From the NCBI RefSeq assembly GCF_013364155.1, contig NZ_CP054916.1, positions 7,470,001 to 7,534,000 of the forward strand: a stretch of DNA of 64,000 nucleotides. The letters are read 5' to 3'. This DNA is from Streptomyces sp. NA02950 (GTDB lineage: Bacteria; Actinomycetota; Actinomycetes; Streptomycetales; Streptomycetaceae). Each line of letters begins with the position of its first letter. Position 1 is the first letter of the stretch. The position numbers were made by a program, and so were the translations under genes. A model generated the notes under the pieces. That model worked only from the letters and a program-made list of their open reading frames with translations. It was not told where the DNA came from and made no database searches. This document shows positions 46,050 to 55,089 of the stretch, piece after piece.

Positions 46050-46227
46050 CGCCGGACAGGGCCTGCACCGCCCATCCCAACCTCGACGCCGGACGGCGCT
46101 TCGCCCGCGTCAGACCCAGAGCCTTGGTGTCCAGGCGGAAGAACTGTTCCAGCTCCCCGGGCGACGGCTCCGTGGCGAACCGCCTATAGCGGGCCTTTTG
46201 CTCAGCAGACAGGTACTCAACAGGCAT
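46050..46227 (-). pseudogene. Tn3-family transposase, N-terminal fragment (DUF4158)
   Basis: About 58 residues: MPVEYLSAEQKARYRRFATE, SPGELEQFFRLDTKALGL and RLGWAVQAL, the start of TnpA of Tn3-type elements. It begins at its ATG (46227) exactly where the repeat B starts and ends at about 46050. On the plus strand at 45982 a separate signal-peptide-like stub (NLIPAVTALTAAVAVLAA) runs into it. Remnant of a larger transposon. Confidence 0.7.
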
Positions 46228-46392
46228 GCCTACGCCCTCGGCTACCACCACGTCACCACAACTCGCCTTGCCTCGGAGGCTGGTGGGACCTGGAGCCGAT
46301 ACGCCTCCGGTGACCACACACGGTCACCGGCAGGGTGGGTTATGCGGGAAACTGGCGACACTTGAATAGGCGAGCCCACCAGTACCGGGGCC
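46228..46392 (+). repeat. Direct repeat B: recombinase 3' end
   Basis: Second copy of 45006-45167, same orientation. The reading frame (to a stop at 46365) encodes YALGYHHVTTTRLASEAGGT and WSRYASGDHTRSPAGW. Its 5' edge is directly joined to the Tn3 fragment. Confidence 0.78.
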
Positions 46393-46650
46393 GGAGACAC
46401 CTTACGTAAGGCCGTTGTCATGGGCTCGATCTCCGTGACCATGGTCGCCGTTCCTTCGAGCAGCTGCTGCGTGAAGGGCGTTAGCTCACGCGCAGGCTCT
46501 CGACCTGCTCTGTGCTTTGGCCCGTGAGCTGGGACGCTGCATCGTCACGGTCGGTGTCTCGACGGTAGCTCTTTTGTGAGCGATCGATCAGTGATATCCC
46601 TAGTCACAGCCGTTGTAACGGCCACCGACCGGGCTGTACGAGGGGGGAAC

Positions 46651-47662
46651 GTGTCGGATCAGACGCGTGCGCCACAAGGCGATCCCGCCGAACCGCCGCT
46701 GGTGCTCAAGGGCCCGGCGATGCAGTTTCCGTACATGCCGAGCCCCAAGAAGCTCGTCTTTGGGTACGACCCGGACGAGTTCGAGGAGTTCGTCAAGGAG
46801 TGGGTTCCGGCCCTTCATCCGGAGTATGTGCGGGTGGAGCGGCAGGGCGGCAGCGGAGACCACGGCATCGATGTGGCCGCGTACCGCAGTGCGCAGGGTT
46901 TGGAAGGGCCGTGGGACAACTACCAGTGCAAGCGCTACAAGAGTGCCTTGAACTGGAGTACAGCCGCAGGTGAGATCCGCAAGATGTTCGTCGGGGTGGT
47001 GCTGGGGCATTTCGTCCTGCCCGCCCAGTACGTCTTTGTCGCCCCGGCGTTCGCCCGCAATCTGCGCACGGCGCTGGCGAAACCGGCTCAGACCCGTACG
47101 AAATTCCTTGAGGAGCTGGCCGAGACGCGTGATGAGGTCATCACTCGCCTGACGGCCGATCAGCAGCAGGAAGTGGCCCAGCTGGCCGAGCAGACGGACT
47201 TCGCAATGTTCGTGCCCGTCGACATGGACCTGATGCTCGAACAGCACAAAACCACCCCGCATTGGGCCACCCGGTTCCCCGACGAACCGCGCGAACGCCC
47301 CGCCGTCATGCTGCCTCCGGACGAGCACAATCCCGAGGAGGCCCAATACGTTCAGCAGCTCGTGCGGGTCTATGCCGAGCAGTGGAAGGCCGACGCCGAC
47401 ACGCTTCGCCCGGGACGCCTATCCCGACGGACACTTCAAAGCGGTCATGGACGACGTCCACGCCCATGCGGTAGAGGTGGCCGACAAGCGTTTCGAACTT
47501 GGCTGGGACCGGCTGCAGGCGGTCCTGGAAGCGGCCGGTGCCGTGGCGCTGACGGAGACAGTTCTCACCCGGTATGTGAGGCCCCTGGACCGCAAGGGGG
47601 TATGCCATCACCTGGCGAACGACGGCCGACTGAAATGGTGTGAGGAAGGGGGAGCCGCGTGA
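46651..47662 (+). pseudogene. ABC-three-component-like nuclease subunit, frameshifted
   Basis: The GTG at 46651 has GGGGGGAA before it. Residues about 35-90 have a restriction-endonuclease-like core: EFVKEWVPALHPEYVRVERQ, then GGSGDHGIDVAAYRSA (D-x-D) and YQCKRYKSALNW (QxKR, i.e. E/QxK). A long helical part follows. At about 47400 the frame shifts by +1; the rest reads DAYPDGHFKAVMDDVHAHAV, RFELGWDRLQAVLEAAGAVA, LTRYVRPLDRKGVCHHLAND. One extra base explains it. The next gene starts four bases before its stop. Confidence 0.7.
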
Positions 47663-48114
47663 ACCCGCTCAACAGCCCGCTGGAGATCGGTGTGCGGGCA
47701 CTGGTGCTGCTGGCCGAGAGCCACCCCCAGCCCCTCGACCTGGCACAGCTGGCCGTCCTCGACCACGCCGTCCTTCACAGCGGCGACCTTGACGGCCCGC
47801 CCTCCCTGCACCCTTCCTTGCCCGGGCACTCCGGTGAATTGGGCATGAAGCGCACCGTGCTGGAACAAGCGCTGCTGGTCCTCATCCGTGCAGGGCTCGC
47901 CGACGTCGAAGCCGACGAGACAGGACTGGTCTACCGGGAACGCGGGCCCGCTTTCGTCGACATCCTCGAGGCCCCCTACGTGGAGCGGCTGCGCGAGCGC
48001 GCCGAATGGGCCGTGCACCACTGGGCCCCCGACACCGACGTACGCCAGGCCACCGCGGAACTCCTGGGCGGCTCCCTGTCCGCATCCACGCCATTCGAGG
48101 GCCGCCGTGAGTGA
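47659..48114 (+). CDS. Middle component of an ABC-three-component-like system
   Basis: 151 residues. A helical, wHTH-like protein (SPLEIGVRALVLLAESHPQP, LDLAQLAVLDHAVLHSGDLD, TVLEQALLVLIRAGLADVEA, RERAEWAVHHWAPDT). Middle-component proteins of ABC-3C systems have this opening (NPLNSPLEIGVRALVLL). It overlaps the upstream nuclease by four bases and the downstream gene by eight. Likely links nuclease and ATPase; the ATPase is missing here. Confidence 0.7.
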   Translation: MNPLNSPLEIGVRALVLLAESHPQPLDLAQLAVLDHAVLHSGDLDGPPSLHPSLPGHSGELGMKRTVLEQALLVLIRAGLADVEADETGLVYRERGPAFVDILEAPYVERLRERAEWAVHHWAPDTDVRQATAELLGGSLSASTPFEGRRE

Positions 48115-48130
48115 ACTGCAGCTGACTCAT
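48107..48130 (+). pseudogene. First eight codons of the third ABC-3C gene, cut off by the IS3 element
   Basis: A GTG inside the previous gene's end opens VSELQLTH; the next codon is TGA formed by the IS3 end at 48131. By the order of such operons this would be the ABC/SMC-type ATPase. No continuation is found after the IS at 49461, so the rest is deleted. Confidence 0.6.
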
Positions 48131-48180
48131 TGAACCGCCCCGTGTCAGGTAGGGACTCGATTCCGTGAAAGGATTGAGTC

Positions 48181-48507
48181 ATGGCACGACCCTCCCGTTA
48201 CCCGCTTGGGCTGCGCCGTCGCGCGGTGCGCATGGTCGCCGAAGTGCGCGACGACTACCCGAACGAGACGGCCGCCTTGCAGGCGGTCGCGGACAAGCTC
48301 GGTATCGGTTCCCGCGAGACTCTGCGGAACTGGATGAAGCAGCAAGAGATCGACGCGGGGCAGCGTCCGGGGACGACGACGGAGGAGTCCGCCCAGCTCA
48401 AGGCGCTGAAGAAGGAGAACGCTGAGCTGAAGCGGGCGAACGAGATTCTGAAGGCCGCGGCGAGTTTCTTCGCGGCCGAGCTCGACCGGCCACACACGCG
48501 CTCGTAG
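48181..48507 (+). CDS. IS3 OrfA (HTH subunit)
   Basis: 108 residues: RYPLGLRRRAVRMVAEV, NETAALQAVADKLGIGSRET and LKALKKENAELKRANEILKA (leucine zipper). Normal size for OrfA. The start overlaps nothing; ATG at 48181. Confidence 0.88.
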   Translation: MARPSRYPLGLRRRAVRMVAEVRDDYPNETAALQAVADKLGIGSRETLRNWMKQQEIDAGQRPGTTTEESAQLKALKKENAELKRANEILKAAASFFAAELDRPHTRS

Positions 48508-49433
48508 CGTTCATCGACGAGTACCGGGACCGCTTCGGCGGGGTCGAGCCGATCTGCAGGACGCTCACCGCACACGACTGCAAGATCGCCCCTTCCACGT
48601 ACTACGCCCACAAGAAACGCCTCCAAACGCCCTCCGCCCGTTCCGTGCGCGACGAGGCACTCAAGGAGCGGATCCAGGACGTCTATACGTCCAACTACCG
48701 TGTCTACGGGGCCCGGAAGATCTGGCGCGAGCTGAACCGGCAGGGACATGCGGTGGCCCGCTGTACTGTCGAGCGCCTGATGCGCGAGCTCGGTATCCAG
48801 GGCGCGGTGCGCGGCAAGCGCGTCATCACCACGATCCCCGGCGGACAGGTCCAGCGGGTCCCCGATCTGGTGGACCGCGACTTCGTCGCTGCCGCTCCGA
48901 ACCGGTGCTGGGTGGCGGACTTCACCCATGTGAAGACGTGGTCCGCGACCGTCTATGTCGCGTTCGTCGTGGACACCTTCTCCCGCCGGATCGTCGGCTG
49001 GTCCGCGGCCACCGTGAAGGAGACCGTCTTCGTCCTGGACGCCCTGGAGATGGCCATCTGGCAACGCGATCGCGACCAACAGTACGTTCAGCCAGGAGAG
49101 TTGATCCATCACTCGGATGCCGGGTCGCAATACACATCGTTCAAGCTCGCCGAGCACCTGGACGCCGCCGGCATCGCGGCGAGCATCGGATCCGTCGGTG
49201 ATGCGTACGACAACGCCCTGATGGAGTCCACGATCGGCCTGTTCAAGACCCAGTTGATCAAGCCCCAGCGGCCATGGAAGACGCTCTCCCAGGTCGAGTT
49301 GGCCACCGCCGAGTGGGTCGACTGGTACAACCACCGAAGACTCCACGGTGAGATAGGCCACGTCCCGCCCGTCGAATACGAAGCCAACTACTACACCGAA
49401 CTCACGAAACCCCAGGTCACAACCACAATCTGA
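48483..49433 (+). CDS. IS3 OrfB (DDE transposase), made by -1 frameshift
   Basis: About 317 residues in the -1 frame relative to OrfA, overlapping its end: AFIDEYRDRFGGVEPICRTL, NYRVYGARKIWRELNRQGH, CWVADFTHVKTW (first Asp), IHHSDAGSQYTSFKLAEHL (second Asp), DNALMESTIGLFKTQLI (Glu), WVDWYNHRRLHGEIGHVPPV. No start codon is seen near the overlap, so the usual OrfAB fusion by -1 frameshifting is expected. Intact. Confidence 0.88.
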   Translation, partial: RPATHALVAFIDEYRDRFGGVEPICRTLTAHDCKIAPSTYYAHKKRLQTPSARSVRDEALKERIQDVYTSNYRVYGARKIWRELNRQGHAVARCTVERLMRELGIQGAVRGKRVITTIPGGQVQRVPDLVDRDFVAAAPNRCWVADFTHVKTWSATVYVAFVVDTFSRRIVGWSAATVKETVFVLDALEMAIWQRDRDQQYVQPGELIHHSDAGSQYTSFKLAEHLDAAGIAASIGSVGDAYDNALMESTIGLFKTQLIKPQRPWKTLSQVELATAEWVDWYNHRRLHGEIGHVPPVEYEANYYTELTKPQVTTTI

Positions 49434-49561
49434 GATCTCTACCGAACCCGGGGCGGTTCAGTCTCGACTGCACCGTTTTCGGCACCCACAATGTCACGTT
49501 CCCGCGGGGGCCGGGCGGCTGCTGCCCTACACTGAGCCGTTCGACCGTCACCGGGGGGGCC

Positions 49562-50398
49562 ATGATCATAGGCATTCACGGGATCCGTTGCTACCGCTAT
49601 CTGGCACGGGCCGGCAGCGCGGAAGGGGCCGCGCGGGCGCTGGCCGCCGAATGGGGCGCGGCGTTGGGCGCTGGCTACGACGGCGTCTCCTACGAGCAGG
49701 GGGGCCTTGACGCGGCCTACTACGCGCATCTGCTGCATCTGGGGACGGCCCAGGGGGCGGCGGCCGAGGACCCGGAACTCCTCGGGGCGACTGGACAGCG
49801 GATGCTCGCGGACTGGGCAGCGGAGCTCGGCGCTCCCGATGAGGTTCTCATGGGCCGGGCCGGGCTGCCGGTGCGCCAGATCGCCGAGTGGATCGCCCGT
49901 CGCCACGGTGACCTGGCCAGGCGGGTAGTGGTGCTGTTCTGCCGGGAGGCCGACACCTATCTCGGCGACCCCGCCTCGCAGCGGCGTGCGGGGGTACGGG
50001 ACGAGCTGAGCGGAGTACTGGAGCGCCGGCGCCCGCGAGTGCTCATCGCGCATTCGTTGGGCAGCGTGGTCGCCTACGAGACCCTGTGGCACCGTCCCGT
50101 GGAACTGGACGTTCTGATCACGCTGGGCTCGCCGCTGGGACTGCCGGGGGCGATCCGTGACCGGCTGTCCATGGGACCGGGCAACGAGGAGCGGATCGGG
50201 CAGCGACCGCCGGGCGTGCGGCGGTGGGTGAACATCGCCGACATCGGGGACGTCGTGGCGATCCCCCGCGACCTGCCCGCCTCCTTCCCGGGCATCGACG
50301 CCCACCACGAGGTGAGCCTGGGCGCGGTCGCCTCCCACAAGGCGACGCGCTACTTGGCGGTGCCCGAGGTGGCCGCCGAGTTGGCCCGCCTGCGCTGA
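49562..50398 (+). CDS. Alpha/beta-hydrolase-like protein
   Basis: 278 residues. GIHGIRCYRYLA at 4-15 (oxyanion HG), VLIAHSLGSVVAYETLWHRP with nucleophile Ser165, LITLGSPLGL, and SHK near 259 as candidate His. These fit a small alpha/beta hydrolase or esterase/peptidase. It is convergent with the caspase-like gene, stop-to-stop gap 23 bases, so probably part of the same module. Substrate unknown. Confidence 0.7.
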   Translation: MIIGIHGIRCYRYLARAGSAEGAARALAAEWGAALGAGYDGVSYEQGGLDAAYYAHLLHLGTAQGAAAEDPELLGATGQRMLADWAAELGAPDEVLMGRAGLPVRQIAEWIARRHGDLARRVVVLFCREADTYLGDPASQRRAGVRDELSGVLERRRPRVLIAHSLGSVVAYETLWHRPVELDVLITLGSPLGLPGAIRDRLSMGPGNEERIGQRPPGVRRWVNIADIGDVVAIPRDLPASFPGIDAHHEVSLGAVASHKATRYLAVPEVAAELARLR

Positions 50399-50421
50399 CC
50401 GCCCCCTCAGGGCGCCAGGAG

Positions 50422-53400
50422 TCAGTCGGCGCGGCGCAGGACGACGATCTCCCATTCGCATCCCAGGACCATCCGGTCGCCGGACACCAGCAGCGACTGC
50501 ACCGCGCCGGGCACGCCCAGGCTGGCGACGGCGCCGTCCGCGAACGGGTTCCAGACGCGGATGGCGCCGTCGTCCGCGGCGACCACCAGCGGACCATCCG
50601 GCCCCGTGCCGCAAGCGACCGCGTTCACCCCGCCGACGACGGGCAGGGTTTCCCCGCACGGCCGTACCCGCTGAGCGCCCGACAGGTCCCACAGCCGTAC
50701 GGTGCCGTCCTGGCCCCCGGTGACGGCGAGCGGAACGCCGTCGTCCGTCACGGTGCAGGCCAGTGCGGTGGCCCAGCCCTGATGGGCCTGCACGGGCGGA
50801 ACGAGCGGCAGCCCCGTCGCCAGGTCCCACAGGCGCAGGGTCCCGTCGTCGCCGCAGGACAGCACGGCTGGCTGGTCGTCCACGTCCAGGCAGGCCAGCG
50901 CGTTGACACCGCCGACGTGCCCGGCCAGCGGCAAGCCCCGGCGGGAGCCGGTCTCCACGTCCCACAGGTGCAGCAGGCCGTCGGTGCCCGCGGACACCAG
51001 TACCGGTCGTCGCTCGAGGAACGTGGCCGCCAGCGCCTGCACCGGTGTGGTCGCGGGGGTGAACGCGGGCCCGTACGGGATGCCCTCGCGCAGATCCCAG
51101 GCGCGCGGCTGGCCGTCGGCGCCCGCCGTGACCACCAGTGGGCGCTCCCGCACGCCGACGACGGCCACGTCGTGCACGGAGGCGGGCCGTCCGGCCATCG
51201 CATCGGCGGGGCCGGTCGCGAAGGGCGTGCCGTACGGCGTGCCCTGCTCCAGGTCCCAGCGGTGCAGCAGGCCGTCGGCACCGGCCGAGACGAGCAGGGT
51301 GCGCCCGTCGAGTTCGGCGCGGGCGAGGGCGGTGACCCAGGAGGTGTGGCCGGGCGCGGGGGCGGTGCGCGGCCGGTTGGGCGGTACGTGCCACACCCGA
51401 AGCGCCGGGTCCAGACCTGCCGAGACCAGGACGGGTGGCTCGGCCGGGGGGCGGGCGAGGGCGGTCACCGCTCCCATGTGCCCGACGAAACGGCCCTGTT
51501 CGGTGCCCCGCGCGGGATCCCAGATCCGGATCGTGCCGTCACTGCTTCCGCTCAGCACCCACGGTCCGAAGCCCTCGGCGTCGCCGGGTGCCTGTCGCCC
51601 GTCCCTGGAGTCGTCCACGTGGGAGAGGGCGTAGACCGGGCCGTCGTGTGCGGTGGCCGAAGTCGCCAGCAGCGCATGGGAGACGGCGTCCCAGAGGCGG
51701 ACGTGACCGTCCTTGCCACCGGTCACCACGCACCGGCGGTCCCCGACGGCGGCGAGGGCGGTCACCCGGCACGGGTGGCGCAGGTCCGGACCGTCCGCCT
51801 CGCCCAGCGGCGCGCAGAAGCGGACTGTTCCCTCGTCGTCGGCCACTGCCACGAGCGGCCCGTCCTCGCCCGGCATGCACACCAGGGCGGTGGTGCGGCC
51901 CAGGCGGGTGCGCAGTTCCTCGACGGGCAGTTCGCCCAGTAGGTCCCACAGCAGCAGGCGCCCATCCACGTCCGCCGTCACGGCCATCCGCCGCCCCACC
52001 ATGTCCACGCAAACGAGGGCGCGCACACCGCGCGCACCGGGGAACAGCGGGGCCGCCGTCCGCAGCGGCTCCAGGCCGGGCAGAGCCCGCACTTCCGGGA
52101 CCCCGTCGGCCGCTACCACCAGCACACCGGGCCGGTCGGCGAGTTCCGTGCAAGCAAGCGCCCGAATTTCGCCCCGGCCGGGATCGGCCGAGGCGCGCAC
52201 TTGGCCGTGACGGGCGTCCCACACTCGCAGGCGCCCGCCCCGCGTTCCGGTCACCACGTCGGACGGGCCGGTCGCGGGCGCGGCGAGCGCTGTGACCCGG
52301 TCCTCGGGCAGGGGAAGGGTAAAGGCGTGGGCCGCGCTGATCCTGCTGGCGGTCGCCCACTGCGGCGGCCACGCCATCGGGATGCCCTGGCCCGGGCCCG
52401 GACGGGCCAGCCGGTCGGCGAGCGTGCGGGCGCCCTGCCGTACGGCGTCGATGGCCAGAATGTGCCGGCGGCCCTCGTCGGAGGTCCTGCGGTGGACGTG
52501 CGCGCTGGTGCGGTAGACGGTGGCGGCGCTGCGGGCCGACTCCGACTCGGCATGGCCCAGTTCGGGGTCGATCCGGTCGGGGTCGGCGTGGACCAGGAAG
52601 CCGGGGTCGGCGCACAGGGCGTCGAAGCAGCCCGCGTCGACGGCGTGCTGGGCGAGGTGACGGCGCAGGTAGTCATCGAGCCCGGCCCAGCGCGGGTCCT
52701 CTGCGGCACCAGGTCCACGCAGGGTGCCCAGGAGGGCCGCGTACACCGCCTGCTCGGCCGTCGATCCCGGCGCCGTGCGGGGGCCCGGCGCGGCCTGGCC
52801 GCGCAGCTCGTTCGCGATGCTCTGGTGCAGCAGCCGGTACAGGACAGTGCCCCGACCGTCGGGCACGGTGCGCAGGAAGGCGCGGAGTTCGTCCAGGAGC
52901 CGTACAACTTCCGTGGTCTGGTCGTCGGGTCCGGAAGCAGGATCGGCTTCGGTGCCGGAATCGGGGTCGGGGGAGCTGACGTCGTCGGGGTCGGGGTCCG
53001 TCGGCTCGGCGGTGCCGTCGGGGGCATCGGGGGCATCGGTCTGGGGCGGTATCTCCGCCGTCCCCTCGCCGTCCCCCTCCGTCGCCCCGCGCGGGGAGTC
53101 GAAGGCACGGGCGACGGCGGCCACGAGTCCGACCGGCAGACCGTCGCCCTGCGCGAACGCGAGGGTCGTGAGCACCGGGCGCAGCAGATGGTGGGCGTGG
53201 TCACCGGCGAACTGGAGGTCCAGCAGGCCCGGCAGGTCTCGGGGGACCCGTTCGCCCAGCCGGCGTGCTGTCTCGGAGTCCTCCAGGGCGTGGGCCACGC
53301 CGTTCTGGAGGGCGTACGAGGTGTAGAGGGCGGCGATGAGGTGCGGGCCGGTAGCAGGGGAGGGCTCCGGGTCGGCCAGGGCGTGCGCGGTGGCGGCTGC

Positions 53401-55089
53401 GAACTGTAAGGCGTGCTTGCCCCGTTCCGGCCCCAGGAGCCGTTCGACGTACGCCCGCAGGTCCGCCTCCAGCGCTTCGTGTCCCACGGCGTCGAGGTCG
53501 ACCAGGTCGCCGACGGTCCGGGCGCCGGAGATCAGCGCCAGGCAGGGCTCCTCCTCGCGCGCCCCCAGCAGCATCCGGCACAGCGGCAGCCCGTCGGGGC
53601 GGTCCAGGGTGGTCAGCGGCAGGAGCAGGTCGCGCACCAGCTCCACCGGGTCCCGTGCCTCGTCGAGCGCGTCGAGCACGACGACGGGCGGCGGGCCCAT
53701 GCGGCGGCTGAGTGCCTCGATCAGGCGGCGCGGGTCGGTCTCCGGGCCTTCCGGTGACCTGGACCACTCCTGCCCGTGGGCTCCCGTGCGGCGCACCAGG
53801 GACCGCACCACTTCGGCGAGGGTGCGCTGGCGCGCGTGGACGGGCAGCGGCGTCGGCCGTGCGGTCACCTCACGGCCCAACGGCTCCCACAACGCCCTTG
53901 TCCCCTCCCGCAGCTCGGGTTGCGCGGCGCACAGCAGCACGCCCAGGAGCGCGGACTTGCCCGCGCCAGGACTGCCGGTGACCACCATCAGCCGGCTCAC
54001 GCCGGTGCCGCCAGCGAGCCACAGCGCCACCCGCTCGACCTCTGCCGCACGGCCGGTGAACAGTCCCTGCCGTTCGGCCGGGGCGACCGGGAAGCCCGCG
54101 CCGCCCTGGGCGTGGCGGCGGAAGTGGTCGGGGTCGGCCACCTCGTCGAGCACCGGGTCAAACGCCCCGGGCGCGGCCGGGAACGGCGCCGGCCCCGCGT
54201 ACGCCGTCCAGTAGCCGGGGTTGGGCAGGAACGGCAGATCGGGGCCCACGCCGTCTAGCGCGCTGACGGTGATGCGCTGGGCCAGCCCGTCCTGTGCCTC
54301 GGTCATCTCTCCCAGCCGCTTGCGCACCTCGTCGGCGAACCAGTGGAAGCTGATGTACCGGCTGCCCGGATCGAATTGCAACCGCCGCTCCGCCAGCGCG
54401 GTCAGCACCTCGGCCACGGCCTTGCTGAACCGGCCGTCCACCGCCATCTCGGCCTCGGCCGAAGCGGCCATCACCCAGGCCCGGTTGGACCCGTCGAGCA
54501 TCCGGCGCAGCTGCCACTCCAGGCGGGCGGCGGCTCCGGAGTGGCACAGATCGAGCAGGAACAGCACCAGGGGCCGGCCGGGGAAGTCCTCCACCGCGGA
54601 CAGCCAGCCCCCCACCGAGGTGCGCGCGGTGTGGACACTGTCGGAGCCGAGGACGTACAACCCGGTGGGCTTGAGCGCCCCGTGGCTGACGACATGGACG
54701 ATGAGGACGCCATCCGGTCCGGGCGCGGCGATCCGCTCGTGCACGGCGTCGCCGAGCCTGTCGGCCGTCGGGCCGTCCGACCCGTCCTCGGGGGCCATCC
54801 GTTCGCATCGGTAGCCGAAGCAGGGCAGTTCCAGCGCCGAGGTCAACGCGGACACCCGCTCGGTGGCGAACACCAGGGGATCGGGCCCCTCATCGTCGAG
54901 TCCGAACTCCGCATCGGGCGCGAACCAGCCCACGCCCACACTCAGAGCGCTGCGCACCAGCCCGTCTCCCGGCGTCTCGGTCGGGGCGGGATCGGTCGGG
55001 ACGGGAGCTGGACCGGTCGAGACGGGGACGGTACAGGTCGGGTCGGGAGCAGGATCCGTCGGCGGGCCCGCGCCCAGGGCGGCGGTCAT
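50422..55089 (-). CDS. Caspase-like protease fused to STAND NTPase and WD40 repeats
   Basis: 1555 residues. A caspase (C14) domain at about 45-240: catalytic His136 in VVSHG and Cys182 in LLDLCHSG, the metacaspase DxCHSG form. Walker A GSPGAGKSALLG at 372-383, Walker B-like PVVVLDALDEA near 475, so a STAND/NACHT-type NTPase. A Glu/Asp/Pro-rich link at about 690-720. WD40 propellers fill the last 550 residues (many GxDGxxRxWD motifs, RLWDLATGLPL, HLWDVETGSRR). It overlaps the vWA gene by ATGA. Probable effector of the ternary system: signal-activated protease (inference). Confidence 0.88.
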   Translation of the reverse strand: MTAALGAGPPTDPAPDPTCTVPVSTGPAPVPTDPAPTETPGDGLVRSALSVGVGWFAPDAEFGLDDEGPDPLVFATERVSALTSALELPCFGYRCERMAPEDGSDGPTADRLGDAVHERIAAPGPDGVLIVHVVSHGALKPTGLYVLGSDSVHTARTSVGGWLSAVEDFPGRPLVLFLLDLCHSGAAARLEWQLRRMLDGSNRAWVMAASAEAEMAVDGRFSKAVAEVLTALAERRLQFDPGSRYISFHWFADEVRKRLGEMTEAQDGLAQRITVSALDGVGPDLPFLPNPGYWTAYAGPAPFPAAPGAFDPVLDEVADPDHFRRHAQGGAGFPVAPAERQGLFTGRAAEVERVALWLAGGTGVSRLMVVTGSPGAGKSALLGVLLCAAQPELREGTRALWEPLGREVTARPTPLPVHARQRTLAEVVRSLVRRTGAHGQEWSRSPEGPETDPRRLIEALSRRMGPPPVVVLDALDEARDPVELVRDLLLPLTTLDRPDGLPLCRMLLGAREEEPCLALISGARTVGDLVDLDAVGHEALEADLRAYVERLLGPERGKHALQFAAATAHALADPEPSPATGPHLIAALYTSYALQNGVAHALEDSETARRLGERVPRDLPGLLDLQFAGDHAHHLLRPVLTTLAFAQGDGLPVGLVAAVARAFDSPRGATEGDGEGTAEIPPQTDAPDAPDGTAEPTDPDPDDVSSPDPDSGTEADPASGPDDQTTEVVRLLDELRAFLRTVPDGRGTVLYRLLHQSIANELRGQAAPGPRTAPGSTAEQAVYAALLGTLRGPGAAEDPRWAGLDDYLRRHLAQHAVDAGCFDALCADPGFLVHADPDRIDPELGHAESESARSAATVYRTSAHVHRRTSDEGRRHILAIDAVRQGARTLADRLARPGPGQGIPMAWPPQWATASRISAAHAFTLPLPEDRVTALAAPATGPSDVVTGTRGGRLRVWDARHGQVRASADPGRGEIRALACTELADRPGVLVVAADGVPEVRALPGLEPLRTAAPLFPGARGVRALVCVDMVGRRMAVTADVDGRLLLWDLLGELPVEELRTRLGRTTALVCMPGEDGPLVAVADDEGTVRFCAPLGEADGPDLRHPCRVTALAAVGDRRCVVTGGKDGHVRLWDAVSHALLATSATAHDGPVYALSHVDDSRDGRQAPGDAEGFGPWVLSGSSDGTIRIWDPARGTEQGRFVGHMGAVTALARPPAEPPVLVSAGLDPALRVWHVPPNRPRTAPAPGHTSWVTALARAELDGRTLLVSAGADGLLHRWDLEQGTPYGTPFATGPADAMAGRPASVHDVAVVGVRERPLVVTAGADGQPRAWDLREGIPYGPAFTPATTPVQALAATFLERRPVLVSAGTDGLLHLWDVETGSRRGLPLAGHVGGVNALACLDVDDQPAVLSCGDDGTLRLWDLATGLPLVPPVQAHQGWATALACTVTDDGVPLAVTGGQDGTVRLWDLSGAQRVRPCGETLPVVGGVNAVACGTGPDGPLVVAADDGAIRVWNPFADGAVASLGVPGAVQSLLVSGDRMVLGCEWEIVVLRRAD

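Larger units (their letters stand above)
48131..49460 (+). mobile_element. IS3-family insertion sequence
   Basis: Ends TGAACCGCCCCG at 48131 and its complement at 49449-49460, with the longer 20-bp ends similar. Length 1330 bp. Two overlapping genes inside. No target duplication (CAT left, GTC right), which fits an adjacent deletion. Confidence 0.85.

Noticed and set aside
46401..46410. Palindrome CTTACGTAAG as an operator
   Set aside because: Ten bases only, in a junction of remnants; no gene starts close enough.
49439..51394. 651-residue minus-strand frame beside the hydrolase
   Set aside because: Shadow of the hydrolase and the caspase gene's WD40 part; Arg/Pro-rich with no domain.
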